A stretch of 56,340 nt of DNA, from the NCBI GenBank assembly GCA_003220675.1, contig QHTD01000063.1:1-56340 (forward strand). The letters are read 5' to 3'. The position numbers and the translations under genes are program-made. Numbering within the stretch: the stretch's first letter is position 1; each line of letters opens with the position of its first letter. The notes beneath the pieces were generated by a model. It did no database searches, had not been told where the DNA came from, and saw nothing but the letters and a program-made list of their open reading frames with translations. Shown here in pieces: positions 1 to 10,169 of this stretch. This stretch comes from Candidatus Rokuibacteriota bacterium (GTDB taxonomy: Bacteria; Methylomirabilota; Methylomirabilia; Rokubacteriales; CSP1-6).

Positions 1-638
1 TGGCCGCGGAAGAGGTCGTCCACATGACGCAGGCGGTCCAGGTTCACGTCGAGGATCGAGACGTCGGCGCCGAGGCCGACCGCCGCGCGCGCCGCGTTGA
101 GCCCCGCCGTGCCCGCGCCCAGGATGACGACGTTACCGGGCGGGACGCCGGGCACGCCGGAGAGTAAGATGCCGCGCCCGCCGCGGGCGCGGCCGAGGTA
201 GAAGGCGCCCTCCTGCACCGAGAGTCGCCCGGCCACCTCGCTCATCGGTGTGAGGAGCGGCAGGCTCCCATCGGCGCGCTGGACCGTCTCGTAGCCGATC
301 GCGATCGTGCCCGAGTCGCGCAGCGCCCGTGCCAGCTCGGGCGCCGGGGCGAGGTGAAGGTAGGTGAAGAGGATCTGGCCCGGCCGCAGCCGCGGATACT
401 CCGCCGGGAGAGGCTCTTTGACCTTCAGGACGAGGTCGGCGCGCTGCCAGACCTCGTCGGCCGTGGCGAGCGCCGCACCGACGGCGGCGTACTCGTCGTC
501 GCGGATGCCGCTGCCGGCACCGGCGCCGCGCTCGACGACGACCTGGTGGCCGGCTTCGGCGAGCGCGCGGGCGCCGGCCGGCGTCAGCGCGACACGCTGC
601 TCGCCCGGCTTGATCTCGCGCGGAACGCCGACGGTCAC
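1..638 (-). CDS. ald: Alanine dehydrogenase, N-terminal part (cut by window edge)
   Basis: NAD-dependent alanine dehydrogenase, interconverting alanine and pyruvate plus ammonia in the cytosol. The visible N-terminus reads VTVGVPREIKPGEQRVALTP, the family's opening strand with its Lys/Arg substrate residues. It is followed by a region rich in KVKEP and FTYLHL and by the Rossmann entry VVILGAGTAGLNAARAAVGL. About 212 residues are present of the usual ~370, and the gene runs off the left edge. The start is GTG at 638, which overlaps the TGA of the upstream hydrolase by GTGA, so the two are translationally coupled. Identification is firm; regulation is not visible. Confidence 0.93.
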   Translation of the reverse strand, partial: MTVGVPREIKPGEQRVALTPAGARALAEAGHQVVVERGAGAGSGIRDDEYAAVGAALATADEVWQRADLVLKVKEPLPAEYPRLRPGQILFTYLHLAPAPELARALRDSGTIAIGYETVQRADGSLPLLTPMSEVAGRLSVQEGAFYLGRARGGRGILLSGVPGVPPGNVVILGAGTAGLNAARAAVGLGADVSILDVNLDRLRHVDDLFRG

Positions 639-1513
639 CGCGGCGACTCCTTGGCGAGGAACTCTCGGATCAGCCGGTTGACGAGCGCGGGCTGCTCGTG
701 GACGACCCAGTGCGATCCGTCGGGCACGCGCTTGACCGTGAGGTCGGGGACGAAGCGCTCCAGCCCGTCGAGGTTCCCGGTGAGGAGCGCGCGATCGCGC
801 TCGCCCCAGATCACGAGCGTCGGGACGGTCAGCGTGAGCCGCGAGGGCTCGCCGCCGAAGCTTCGCGCGGGGACTCCCTCGGCTCCGGGCGGGCCGACGC
901 CGGCCGCGCGGTAGTAGTTCAGCCCGCCGGTGAGCGCGCCGGGCTGGGACCACGCGGCGACGTACTGGGCGCGGTCCTCGTCCGTGAACCACGCGCCGAC
1001 GCGTGTGAACATCGCGAGCATCCGCGCGTAGTCGTCCGCCGCGAGAATCTGCTCGGCCTGGGCGCTCCGGAACGTCAGCATGTAGCGGCTCGCCTCCTGC
1101 TGGGCGGGATTCTCACGGAGCTCGCGCTCGAAGACCGCGGGGTGCGGGGCGTTCACGATGACGAGCTTCTCGAGACGCTCCGGATGCGTGATCGCGAACG
1201 CCCAGGCGACGACGCCGCCCCAGTCGTGGCCGACGAGGATGAACGTCTTCGCCCCGAGGTGCTCCGCGAGTGCCCGCACGTCGGCGACGAGGTGCTTCAT
1301 CGCGTACGCGGCGAGATCCGTCGGCTTCGACGAGAGGTTGTAGCCGCGCATGTCGGGCGCCACCGCGCGATGGTCGCGCCCGAAGTCGGCGAGCTGCGCC
1401 GTCCACGCGTACCAGAACTCGGGGAACCCGTGGAGGAACATGACGAGGGGCCCGCGGCCCACGGTCACGTAGTGGAGGCGGACGCCGTTCACGTCCGCGT
1501 AGGCGTGGTCCAT
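635..1513 (-). CDS. Alpha/beta hydrolase, soluble epoxide hydrolase-like
   Basis: A 292-residue cytosolic alpha/beta hydrolase. The oxyanion-hole motif HGFPEF is at residues 28-33. The nucleophile elbow GHDWGG at 95-100 carries Asp97 instead of serine, as in epoxide hydrolases and haloalkane dehalogenases. WGERD supplies a late acidic residue and DGSHWVVHE the C-terminal catalytic His. The Asp nucleophile and HGFPE favour an epoxide hydrolase-type reaction, but the substrate cannot be read from sequence. It sits between a membrane-anchored hydrolase (1 nt gap) and alanine dehydrogenase (4-nt overlap) in one minus-strand operon. Confidence 0.88.
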   Translation of the reverse strand: MDHAYADVNGVRLHYVTVGRGPLVMFLHGFPEFWYAWTAQLADFGRDHRAVAPDMRGYNLSSKPTDLAAYAMKHLVADVRALAEHLGAKTFILVGHDWGGVVAWAFAITHPERLEKLVIVNAPHPAVFERELRENPAQQEASRYMLTFRSAQAEQILAADDYARMLAMFTRVGAWFTDEDRAQYVAAWSQPGALTGGLNYYRAAGVGPPGAEGVPARSFGGEPSRLTLTVPTLVIWGERDRALLTGNLDGLERFVPDLTVKRVPDGSHWVVHEQPALVNRLIREFLAKESPR

Positions 1514-1514
1514 G

Positions 1515-2357
1515 TCACTTCACGTATAGCAGGAAAAAGCGCGCGAGGCGCGCCTCGAAATCGGGCGGGAGCGCGCCGTGGCGCCCGTAGGCCAGGAACA
1601 GGAACTCGGCGCGCGGGTTCGCCGCGAGCGCCGCGCGCAACCGCTCGGCGTGGGCGAAGGCGATCTGCTCGTCCTCGCGGCTCGCGATGAGGAGCACCGG
1701 GACGGCGAGCCGCGCGGCCGCCTCGACGGGCGCGGGGCGCGTGATGTCGTGGCCGAGGAAGAGGCGCGCCCAGACGCGCGTCATCCCGACGAGCGGGTAC
1801 TTCAGGAGCCAGAGCCATGCGTAGAGCTCGTGGCCGAGCAGGGTCAGGTCGGCGAACGGCGCGTACGCGGCGGCGGCGCGGATGCGCGGGTCCTCGGCGG
1901 CGGCGAGCAGCGCGACGGCGCCCCCGAGCGAGAAGCCGAAGACTCCCACCGGGCCGAACCCACGCGCCGCCAGGAAATCGACGGCGCGCCCGAGGTCCCG
2001 GCGCTCCCTGAAGCCGAGCGTCGTCAGGCGCCCCTCGCTCCGGCCGAAGTAGCGCTGGTCGAGGAGGAGCACGGTGAAGCGCGGCGCGAGGCCCGCCGCG
2101 ATCGGCAGCATGTCGGCCTTGTCGGCCGGGTAGCCGTGCAGGAGGATGACGGCCGGCGCGCCGGGGCGCGGGACGAGCCACGCCGCGAGCTTCAGGCCGT
2201 CGTCGGTCATGATCGTCACGTCCTCGACGGCGAGCCCGAAGTCTCGGGGCGCCAGCGGAACGGCGAGCCGCGGTGGCCGGACCGCGAGCCAGAAGGCGAG
2301 GAGGCTCGCGACGAGGAAGCCGGCGACGAGCACCGCCGCGTAGAGGGCGAGCCTCAC
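1515..2357 (-). CDS. Membrane-anchored alpha/beta hydrolase (serine type)
   Basis: A 280-residue hydrolase. Residues 1-27 form an uncleaved signal anchor (LALYAAVLVAGFLVASLLAF), so the catalytic domain is probably outside the cytoplasmic membrane. HGYPADK supplies the oxyanion loop. GFSLGG supplies the nucleophilic serine, in contrast to the Asp of the neighbouring hydrolase. SREDEQI and the Gly-Arg-His-Gly stretch near the end supply the acid and histidine. It resembles BAAT/dienelactone-type esterases; the substrate is unknown. It is first in the minus-strand operon and divergent from the cyclase gene at 2421. Confidence 0.85.
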   Translation of the reverse strand: MRLALYAAVLVAGFLVASLLAFWLAVRPPRLAVPLAPRDFGLAVEDVTIMTDDGLKLAAWLVPRPGAPAVILLHGYPADKADMLPIAAGLAPRFTVLLLDQRYFGRSEGRLTTLGFRERRDLGRAVDFLAARGFGPVGVFGFSLGGAVALLAAAEDPRIRAAAAYAPFADLTLLGHELYAWLWLLKYPLVGMTRVWARLFLGHDITRPAPVEAAARLAVPVLLIASREDEQIAFAHAERLRAALAANPRAEFLFLAYGRHGALPPDFEARLARFFLLYVK

Positions 2358-2385
2358 GCGGGGATGCTAGAGTCGGCGCGCGCGC

Positions 2386-2413
2386 GTGTCAACGGCGCCG
2401 CCTGCCGTATAAT
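2386..2413 (+). promoter_or_regulatory. Candidate promoter of the cyclase gene, near-leaderless
   Basis: A consensus TATAAT lies at 2408-2413, 7 nt before the ATG at 2421. A weak -35 (GTGTCA, 2386-2391) sits 16 bp upstream. With normal spacing transcription would begin at or just before the start codon, implying a leaderless or nearly leaderless mRNA. The reverse strand reads TATACG here, so it might also serve the divergent hydrolase operon. No start-site data exist. Confidence 0.5.
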
Positions 2414-2420
2414 TTGTGCG

Positions 2421-5400
2421 ATGCGCTGCTCCGCCTGCCAGGCCGATAACCCTCCGCCGAACCGCTTCTGCGACCACTGCGGGACCGCGCTCGAAGCGAG
2501 CTGCCCGAGCTGCGGCGCGACCCTCCGCCCGGGCGCGCGCTTCTGCGGCGCGTGCGGCCAGCGCCTCGGCGAGACGCCGCCGCAGGCACCGGTCGCGGCC
2601 CCGCCGCCCGAGTCACCTGGCGCGGCCGCGGTCGGGGCGCCGGGGAGCGGATTCCGGCCGTCGCTCGCGTCGTACACGCCCAAGCACCTGGCCGATAAGA
2701 TCCTCAAGTCGCGCTCGGCGCTCGAGGGCGAGCGCCGCCAGGTGACGGTCCTCTTCGCCGACGTCGCCGGGTTCACGACGCTCGCCGAGAAGCTCGACCC
2801 GGAGGACGTCCACGGCATCATCGAGCGCTGCTTCGAGCTGATCACCGCCGAAGTGCATCGGTTCGAGGGCACGGTCAACCAGTACACGGGCGACGGCGTC
2901 ATGGCGCTCTTCGGCGCGCCCATCGCCCACGAGGACGGACCGCGGCGCGCCGTCCACGCGGCGCTCGGAATCCAGCAGGCGCTCCGCGATCACTCGCAAC
3001 AGCTCCAGGCCGAGCGCGGCCTCGGTCTGCAGATGCGGATCGGCATCAACACGGGGCCCGTCGTCGTGGGCAGGATCGGCGACGACCTCCGGATGGACTA
3101 CACCGCGGTCGGGGACACGACGAACCTCGCGGCGCGCATGCAGCAGGCCGCGCGCCCGGGGAGCGTGGTCGTGACCGAGGCGACGCACAAGGCGATCGGC
3201 GGGTACTTCGAGACGCTGGACCTCGGGGAGCGGGAGGTCAAGGGTCACGCGCCGGTCCGCGCGTTCGAGGTGCTCCGGCCACGCGAGCGCCGCTCGCGGC
3301 TCGAAGTCGCCATCGAGCGCGGGCTCACGCCGCTCGTCGGCCGAGAGCGCGAGATCGCGACCTTGCACGACCGCTTCGCGGAGGTGAAGGCCAGTCGCGG
3401 CCAGGTCGTCTTCGTCGCCGGCGATGCGGGCATCGGCAAGTCGCGCCTCCTCCTCGAGTTCCGTCGCGGGCTCGCCGATGCGCACGAGACCGTGACGTGG
3501 CTCGAGGGGCAGTGCGTCTCCTTCGGCCAGGCGGTCCCGTTCCTGCCGCTGATCGACCAGCTCCGCGAGAACTTCCGGATCGAGGAGTTCGACGGCGAGC
3601 CCGAGATCATCGCCAAGGTCGAGCAGGGGATGCGCCGCATGGGCGGGCTCGAGCCGCACATCCCGTACGTGCGCTACATGCTCTCCGTCGATGCCGGAGA
3701 TCCCGAGGTCGTGGCCATGGCCCCGCTCGCGCGCCGCCGGAAGGTCTTCGACGCGATCCGCGCGCTCTCGCTCCGTGGTGCGCGGCTCCGTCCGCTCGTG
3801 CTCGTGTTCGAGGACCTCCACTGGGTGGACTCGAGCACCGAAGAGTACCTCGCCTCCATTATGGACTCGATCGCGAGCGTGCCGCTCCTGCTGGTCCTGA
3901 CCTATCGGGTCGGGTACAACCCGCCGTTCGGCACGCGGAGCTTCCACACGTCCCTCGCGTTGCACACGCTGTCCGAGGCCGAGGCGCTCGCGATGGCGGG
4001 ACGGGTCCTGGGTACCGAGCGGCTGCCCGACGAGCTCAGGGCCGCGCTGATGCAGAAGGCCGAGGGCGTGCCGCTGTTCATCGAAGAGGTGACCAAGACG
4101 CTCCTCGATCTCGGCGTGCTCCGGAAGGAGACGGGGGGGTACCGGATCGTGGGGCACATCGGCGGCGTCAGCGTACCCGACACGATCCAGGACATCATCA
4201 TGGCGCGGCTCGACCGGCTCGGCGACGACGGCAAGCGCATGGTCCAGCTCGCCTCGGTGATCGGGCGGCAGTTCCTCGTGCGTCTGCTCCAGCGTGTCGG
4301 CGGGCTCCAGGACCGACTGGAGGGGCTGCTCCTCGAATTGAAAAAGCTCGAGATCGTCTACGAGCTCGGGCTCCTCGACGAGCCGGCCTACATCTTCAAG
4401 CACGCCGTGATCCAGGACGTCGCCTACAACAGCCTGCTGAAGGAGCGACGCAAGGAGCTCCACCGTGCCGTCGGCTACGCGATCGAGGAGCTCTACGCGG
4501 ACCGTCTCGCCGAGCACTACGAGGAGCTGGCGCACCACTTCTACCAGGGCGAGGACTGGCCGAAGGCGTTCGGGTACCTCGTGAGCTCCGGCGACCGCGC
4601 CAAGGACGCCTACGCCAACCAGGCGGCGCTCGACGTCTACGGCAGGGCGCTCGAGGTCGGAAGCCGCGCCGCCAGTCGCGTGACCTCGCGTCAGCTGATG
4701 GAGATCCACCGTCGCCGGAGCCAGGTGTGGTTGCTGCTGACGTGGTACTCCGAGGCGATCGCGGATCTGGAAGAGATGCTCGCGCTCGCCCGCGCATCGC
4801 GGGATCGGCTCGGCGAGGGAGAGGCGCTCGCCGAGCTCGCCCATAGCCACTGGGCGACGTTTTCCTCCGACCACATGCCCCGGGCACGAGACTGCGCCGA
4901 AGCGGCCCTCACGATCGCGCGGGAGACAGGCGACCAGCGGGTTCTGGCGAAGAGTCTCGGATACCTCGGACTCCTGGACCAGGTCGGCGGCGACCTCGAA
5001 GAGGCGGACCGGAAGCTCGAGGAGTCCCTCCGCCTCGCGGAGGCGGGAGGGTTCAAGGACTCGATCGCCCAGAATCAAACGTGGCTCGGGGCGCACGCGA
5101 ACTGGCGGGGGGACTTCCGCAGAGCCCTCGTTCTCTGCCGTCACGCCGAGCGTGCGTCGGCCGAGATCCACGACGGCTTTCAGGAGCTCCTCGCGCTCGC
5201 GTTCGTCTGCCTCGCCCACATCGGGCTGGGGGAGTATCGCGAGGCGCTCGCCGTCATCAACGACGGTCTGACCAAGGCCCGAGACCGGAACAACCTCTTT
5301 ATCGCGGCGCGCCTGCAGAATACGCTGGGATGGCTGCATCAGGAGCTTGGCGATTTCAGGCGATCCGTCGAGCTCGATCGCGAGAGCGCCGATCTCGGGC

Positions 5401-5999
5401 GGGCGGCGAAGAATCCGAATGTCGAGATCAGTGCACTCATCAACCTCGGGCTCGACCACCTGAACCTCGGCGAGTCCCCGCGGGCCCTGGCGCTTTTCGA
5501 GGAGACCATGGTGCGCGTGGAGAAGCAGGGGTTCGGCGCCCACCGCTGGCGATGGGCGATGCATCTCTCGACGTATCTGGCGGAGGCGTTGCTGACGATC
5601 GGCAGGCCCGAGCAGGCCCTGGGTCAGGTCGAGAACGCGTTGGTCCAGGCGCGCCCCACGGGGTCGACGAAGTACGTCGCCAAGTGTCACGCCCTCCGAG
5701 GACAGATCGCCCTGCAGGGGCGACAGTGGAGTCAGGCCGAAGCGGATCTCGCTGAAGCACTGCGCATCGCCCGGCGGATCCAGTACCCGACGCTCACCTG
5801 GCAGGCCGCCCACATGCTGGCGCGGGCGCAGGCGGAGCAGAAGAAAGTCGAGGAAGCCGTCGCGACGGCGCGCCTCGCCGCCGACACGATCGCGGCGGTC
5901 GCGGCGCGTGCGCCGGACGCCGCGGTCAAGAGCACGTTCCTCGCCTGGCCGCGCGTCCAGGCGGCGATGGAGGATCTGGAGCGGATCCAGCGCGCCTGA
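2421..5999 (+). CDS. Zinc-ribbon / class III adenylate cyclase / AAA ATPase / TPR protein
   Basis: A 1192-residue cytosolic multidomain signalling protein. A double zinc ribbon (Cys 3, 6, 17, 20, 28, 31, 42, 45) comes first. A class III nucleotidyl cyclase domain follows at roughly 105-285, with both metal aspartates (FADVAGF, YTGDGVMALFG) and the VGDTTNLAARM substrate motif intact, so it should be active. At about 305-670 is an AAA/STAND-type ATPase: LVGRERE, Walker A GDAGIGKSR, Walker B-like VFEDLHWVD. The remainder is TPR-like helical repeats. ATG 2421 is chosen because the Cys-rich start fits the family and the frame upstream is uncharacteristic. Its TGA overlaps the next ATG (TGATG). Ligand and output are unknown. 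Confidence 0.9.
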   Translation: MRCSACQADNPPPNRFCDHCGTALEASCPSCGATLRPGARFCGACGQRLGETPPQAPVAAPPPESPGAAAVGAPGSGFRPSLASYTPKHLADKILKSRSALEGERRQVTVLFADVAGFTTLAEKLDPEDVHGIIERCFELITAEVHRFEGTVNQYTGDGVMALFGAPIAHEDGPRRAVHAALGIQQALRDHSQQLQAERGLGLQMRIGINTGPVVVGRIGDDLRMDYTAVGDTTNLAARMQQAARPGSVVVTEATHKAIGGYFETLDLGEREVKGHAPVRAFEVLRPRERRSRLEVAIERGLTPLVGREREIATLHDRFAEVKASRGQVVFVAGDAGIGKSRLLLEFRRGLADAHETVTWLEGQCVSFGQAVPFLPLIDQLRENFRIEEFDGEPEIIAKVEQGMRRMGGLEPHIPYVRYMLSVDAGDPEVVAMAPLARRRKVFDAIRALSLRGARLRPLVLVFEDLHWVDSSTEEYLASIMDSIASVPLLLVLTYRVGYNPPFGTRSFHTSLALHTLSEAEALAMAGRVLGTERLPDELRAALMQKAEGVPLFIEEVTKTLLDLGVLRKETGGYRIVGHIGGVSVPDTIQDIIMARLDRLGDDGKRMVQLASVIGRQFLVRLLQRVGGLQDRLEGLLLELKKLEIVYELGLLDEPAYIFKHAVIQDVAYNSLLKERRKELHRAVGYAIEELYADRLAEHYEELAHHFYQGEDWPKAFGYLVSSGDRAKDAYANQAALDVYGRALEVGSRAASRVTSRQLMEIHRRRSQVWLLLTWYSEAIADLEEMLALARASRDRLGEGEALAELAHSHWATFSSDHMPRARDCAEAALTIARETGDQRVLAKSLGYLGLLDQVGGDLEEADRKLEESLRLAEAGGFKDSIAQNQTWLGAHANWRGDFRRALVLCRHAERASAEIHDGFQELLALAFVCLAHIGLGEYREALAVINDGLTKARDRNNLFIAARLQNTLGWLHQELGDFRRSVELDRESADLGRAAKNPNVEISALINLGLDHLNLGESPRALALFEETMVRVEKQGFGAHRWRWAMHLSTYLAEALLTIGRPEQALGQVENALVQARPTGSTKYVAKCHALRGQIALQGRQWSQAEADLAEALRIARRIQYPTLTWQAAHMLARAQAEQKKVEEAVATARLAADTIAAVAARAPDAAVKSTFLAWPRVQAAMEDLERIQRA

Positions 6000-6877
6000 T
6001 GCCGGAGACGACCCTGGGCGCGCTCGCGGCGCTCGGCTCGGCGCTGACCTGGGCGGTGACGAGCCTCCTCGCGCGCGCGCTGGTGCCCGAGCTGGGCTCG
6101 GTCGCGGTCAACGCCGTGCGCTCGACCGTCGGGAGCGCCCTCCTTGTCGTCTGGGTGCTCGCGACCGCCGGCGCGGGCGCGTTCACCGCGGCGTCCGCGA
6201 GCGCGCTCGTGCTCCTGGCGCTCTCGATCGTGGCCGCGACCGCGATCGGCGACACCGTGTTCTTCGAGAGCACGCGCATGCTCGGTGTCGGTCGCGCGAT
6301 GACGATCTCGATGACCTACCCCGTGGGCGCCGCCGCGCTCGCGGCGGCCTTTCTCGGCGAGCCGGTCACGCTACCGGTCGCCGCGGGAACCCTCCTCACC
6401 CTCGGCGGCATCGTCCTCATCGTGGCGCCGTGGGCCGCGCGCGCGCCGGACGAGCGGTTCTGGTTCGGCGTGGGAGCGGCGACGCTCGCGGCGCTCGCCT
6501 GGGCGGTCTCTGTGGTCCTCCTCAGGGCGCCCCTTCGAGAGATGGAGGCGATGACGGCGCAGGCGATCCGGTTGCCGCTGGCGGCGCTGGTGCTGTGGGC
6601 GACGCCCTGGGCGCGCGCCGCGGCGGGCAGCCTCCGGCGGATCGGCGGCGCGGCCCTCGCCCGGCTGGCCGTGCTGAGCGTCGTGACCGCGCTGAGCTCG
6701 GTGATGTTCGTCGCGGGCGTCAAGTACGCGGGCGTGGCGGTGGCGACGGTGCTGTCGTCCACGGCGCCGATGTTCGCGATCCCGCTCGCGCGGGTCTGCT
6801 TCGGCGAGCGGCTGTCGCGCGGCGCGCTGGTCGGCGCGGGCGTCACCGTCGCCGGGATCGTCGTGCTGCAGCTCTGA
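5999..6877 (+). CDS. EamA/DMT-family transporter
   Basis: A 292-residue inner-membrane protein with about ten hydrophobic segments arranged as two EamA repeats: residues ~5-140, ending in the typical FLGEPVTL, and ~150-290, ending in CFGERLSRGALVGAGVTVAGIV. The paired F(L)GE motif at the end of each repeat is diagnostic of drug/metabolite exporters. The substrate is not predictable. It is translationally coupled to the cyclase/TPR gene through TGATG at 5997-6001. Its 3' end faces typA across a hairpin-rich gap. Confidence 0.9.
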   Translation: MPETTLGALAALGSALTWAVTSLLARALVPELGSVAVNAVRSTVGSALLVVWVLATAGAGAFTAASASALVLLALSIVAATAIGDTVFFESTRMLGVGRAMTISMTYPVGAAALAAAFLGEPVTLPVAAGTLLTLGGIVLIVAPWAARAPDERFWFGVGAATLAALAWAVSVVLLRAPLREMEAMTAQAIRLPLAALVLWATPWARAAAGSLRRIGGAALARLAVLSVVTALSSVMFVAGVKYAGVAVATVLSSTAPMFAIPLARVCFGERLSRGALVGAGVTVAGIVVLQL

Positions 6878-6910
6878 GCGCTCGATACTAGAACCGCGTC
6901 GGAGTAACCG

Positions 6911-6946
6911 CGTTCGAGCGCGGGCTTCGCCCGCGCAACCTCGTTC
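6911..6946. repeat. Intergenic hairpin repeat, copy 1 (8-bp stem, 3-nt loop)
   Basis: A GCGCGGGC stem (6918-6925), TTC loop and GCCCGCGC stem (6929-6936), flanked by GTTCGA and AACC. In the reverse orientation it matches two hairpins at 27246-27300 with the pattern GCGnnGGC-nnn-GCCnnCGC. The variable stem positions change together. Confidence 0.7.
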
Positions 6947-6985
6947 TGGGGGAGGCCTCGGAGGGGGCCGCCGAGGCCCCCTCCG
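6947..6985. terminator. Strong hairpin between convergent genes (repeat family)
   Basis: A perfect 11-bp stem CGGAGGGGGCC (6959-6969) / GGCCCCCTCCG (6975-6985) with a GCCGA loop lies between the ends of the DMT transporter and typA. There is no T-run, so it is either a bidirectional stem terminator or a dispersed repeat. Bases 6947-6969 are identical over 23 nt to the complement of 27212-27234. Confidence 0.65.
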
Positions 6986-6989
6986 AAGA

Positions 6990-8789
<1,800 letters not shown>

Positions 8790-8873
8790 CGTCTCATCGT
8801 ACCACGCGACGGTCGGCGCCCGGCTCGGCGGGGAGCGCCGATGAGAGGGAATAGCCGCTCCGGCCGCCGGGCA

Positions 8874-8879
8874 TAGTAT
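8874..8879 (+). promoter_or_regulatory. Candidate -10 element for the 8890 gene
   Basis: TAGTAT at 8874-8879, 10 nt before the ATG at 8890, in the divergent gap with typA. Spacing again implies a very short or absent leader, and there is no clear Shine-Dalgarno. No convincing -35 is seen. Confidence 0.35.
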
Positions 8880-8889
8880 CCTGAACCGC

Positions 8890-9540
8890 ATGGGCGGGCC
8901 CCGCTGTCCCCGGTGCGACCGAGGGAAGGGTCGGCGCTGCCACCGCGACGGCGCCCTCGAGCAAGCGCTGTCGGGCGTGTACATCTACCCCTTCCGCTGC
9001 TCGCTCTGCGGCCACCGCTTCCGGGCGCTCGCGTGGGGCAGGCGCTACGTCAAACAGGCGGTGGACCGCCGCGAGTGGGATCCCGTCGCCGTCCGCGCGC
9101 CGGTCGTGCTCCGGACCGGCGACGCGAGCGCGGCGGGCGAGGCGACGGCGCTCTCGTTCCAGGGCTTCACGGTGAAGACCGAGGCGCGGCTCGTCGAGGG
9201 CGCCACCGCGAGCGTCAAGCTCGACCTCGTCGCTGGCGAGCCTCCCATCGAGGTGGAGGAGGCCGTCGTCCGGACGATGCGCTCGGACGGCGTGGGCTTC
9301 CAGTTCGTGCGGCTCCGCCCCGAGGAGGAGCGTCGCCTGCGGCGCGTCGTCGTTGGCCTGTTCGCCCGTGGGCGCGACGCGACGGTCCCGCCGCGTCCTA
9401 CCCTGCCGCGCGAGGGGAGGCTCCGGATGCTCTGGTCGGCCGACGTCCAGCTCGTGGTGCTCGTCATCACCGTGATCGTGCTGTCCTGGCTCTGGCTGTC
9501 GCCGTGGTTCGTGCGATGCGTGTACGGCGTGAATTGTTGA
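8890..9540 (+). CDS. Zinc-ribbon / PilZ-like protein with C-terminal membrane helix
   Basis: 216 residues. The N-terminus holds CPRC (6-9) and CSLCGHRF around 38, a split four-Cys zinc site. Residues ~65-155 look like a PilZ beta-barrel: charged strand, then [11 protein letters not shown], a [12 protein letters not shown] strand, and a GVGFQFVRL ending. The c-di-GMP-binding RxxxR and (D/N)xSxxG signatures are not preserved, so nucleotide binding is doubtful. A hydrophobic helix near the end ([16 protein letters not shown]) would anchor it with most of the protein in the cytoplasm. It lies between typA and the cyclophilins; function unknown. Confidence 0.75.
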   Translation: MGGPRCPRCDRGKGRRCHRDGALEQALSGVYIYPFRCSLCGHRFRALAWGRRYVKQAVDRREWDPVAVRAPVVLRTGDASAAGEATALSFQGFTVKTEARLVEGATASVKLDLVAGEPPIEVEEAVVRTMRSDGVGFQFVRLRPEEERRLRRVVVGLFARGRDATVPPRPTLPREGRLRMLWSADVQLVVLVITVIVLSWLWLSPWFVRCVYGVNC

Positions 9541-9553
9541 GTATATTGTTGCG

Positions 9554-9559
9554 TATAAT
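9554..9559 (+). promoter_or_regulatory. Candidate -10 element for the exported cyclophilin
   Basis: TATAAT at 9554-9559 in an AT-rich patch after the preceding stop (9540). The ATG is at 9593, with GGAG at 9580-9583 as a plausible ribosome-binding site. No good -35 at normal spacing. Confidence 0.45.
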
Positions 9560-9592
9560 GTCGAGTGCGCTGGCGTCCCGGAGGCTTCCCGT

Positions 9593-10159
9593 ATGACCCA
9601 TCGCCTGCTCGCGCTCGCTGCCGCGATCCTCGCGGGGACCACGCCAGCCCTCGCGCAGGCGCCGAAGCCGGCGCAGCCGGCGCCCGCGGCGCAGGCGAAG
9701 GCGCCGGAGGCGGTGATCACGCTCGAGAAGGGTGGCGAGATCCGGATCGAGTTGTTCCGGACGGACGCACCCGGGCACGTCGACAACTTCACCAAGCTCG
9801 CCGGCCGAGGGTTCTACGACGGCCAGCGGTTCCACCGCGTCGAGCCGGGCTTCGTCGTCCAGATCGGAGATCCCAAGTCCAAGACGCTGCCGCTCGACCA
9901 CCCGGACATGGGCACTGGCGGTCCGGGCTACACGATCAAGGCCGAGTTCAACAAGCGCGAGTTCGTCCGCGGCGTCGTCGGCATGGCGCGCGGCCGGGAC
10001 CCGGACTCCGCGGGGAGCCAGGTCTTCGTCATGCTCGCCGACGACAAGGGCCTGAACGGCCAGTACACCGCCTTCGGCCGGGTCGTGAGCGGCATGGACG
10101 TCGTGGACCGGATCAAGGTCGGCGACCGCGTGAAGTCCGTGACGATCGTCCCCAGATGA
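9593..10159 (+). CDS. Exported cyclophilin-type peptidyl-prolyl isomerase
   Basis: 188 residues. Signal peptide MTHRLLALAAAILAGTTPALA, then an Ala/Pro linker, then a cyclophilin domain from ~residue 40. It catalyses cis-trans isomerisation of prolyl bonds, here probably in the periplasm. Recognisable family blocks are FYDGQRFHRVEPGFVVQIGDP, GMARGRDPDSAGSQVFVML and YTAFGRVVSGMDVVDRI. The domain begins VITLEKGGEIRIELF, almost the same as the cytosolic paralogue 10 nt downstream, indicating a tandem duplication with one copy given an export signal. Confidence 0.93.
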   Translation: MTHRLLALAAAILAGTTPALAQAPKPAQPAPAAQAKAPEAVITLEKGGEIRIELFRTDAPGHVDNFTKLAGRGFYDGQRFHRVEPGFVVQIGDPKSKTLPLDHPDMGTGGPGYTIKAEFNKREFVRGVVGMARGRDPDSAGSQVFVMLADDKGLNGQYTAFGRVVSGMDVVDRIKVGDRVKSVTIVPR

Positions 10160-10169
10160 GGACGAGCGG

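Noticed and set aside
1578-2420. Upstream extension of the cyclase frame over the minus-strand hydrolase
   Set aside because: It is antisense to a well-supported alpha/beta hydrolase, and its translation is Arg/Glu-rich without motifs. The zinc-ribbon start at 2421 is natural and has a -10 element.
2613-5813. A very long open frame antisense to the cyclase/AAA/TPR gene (about 1066 codons)
   Set aside because: It is a product of the GC-rich third-position bias of the sense gene. The translation is low-complexity, rich in Arg/Glu/Leu/Val, with no domain, and the sense frame has clear domains throughout.
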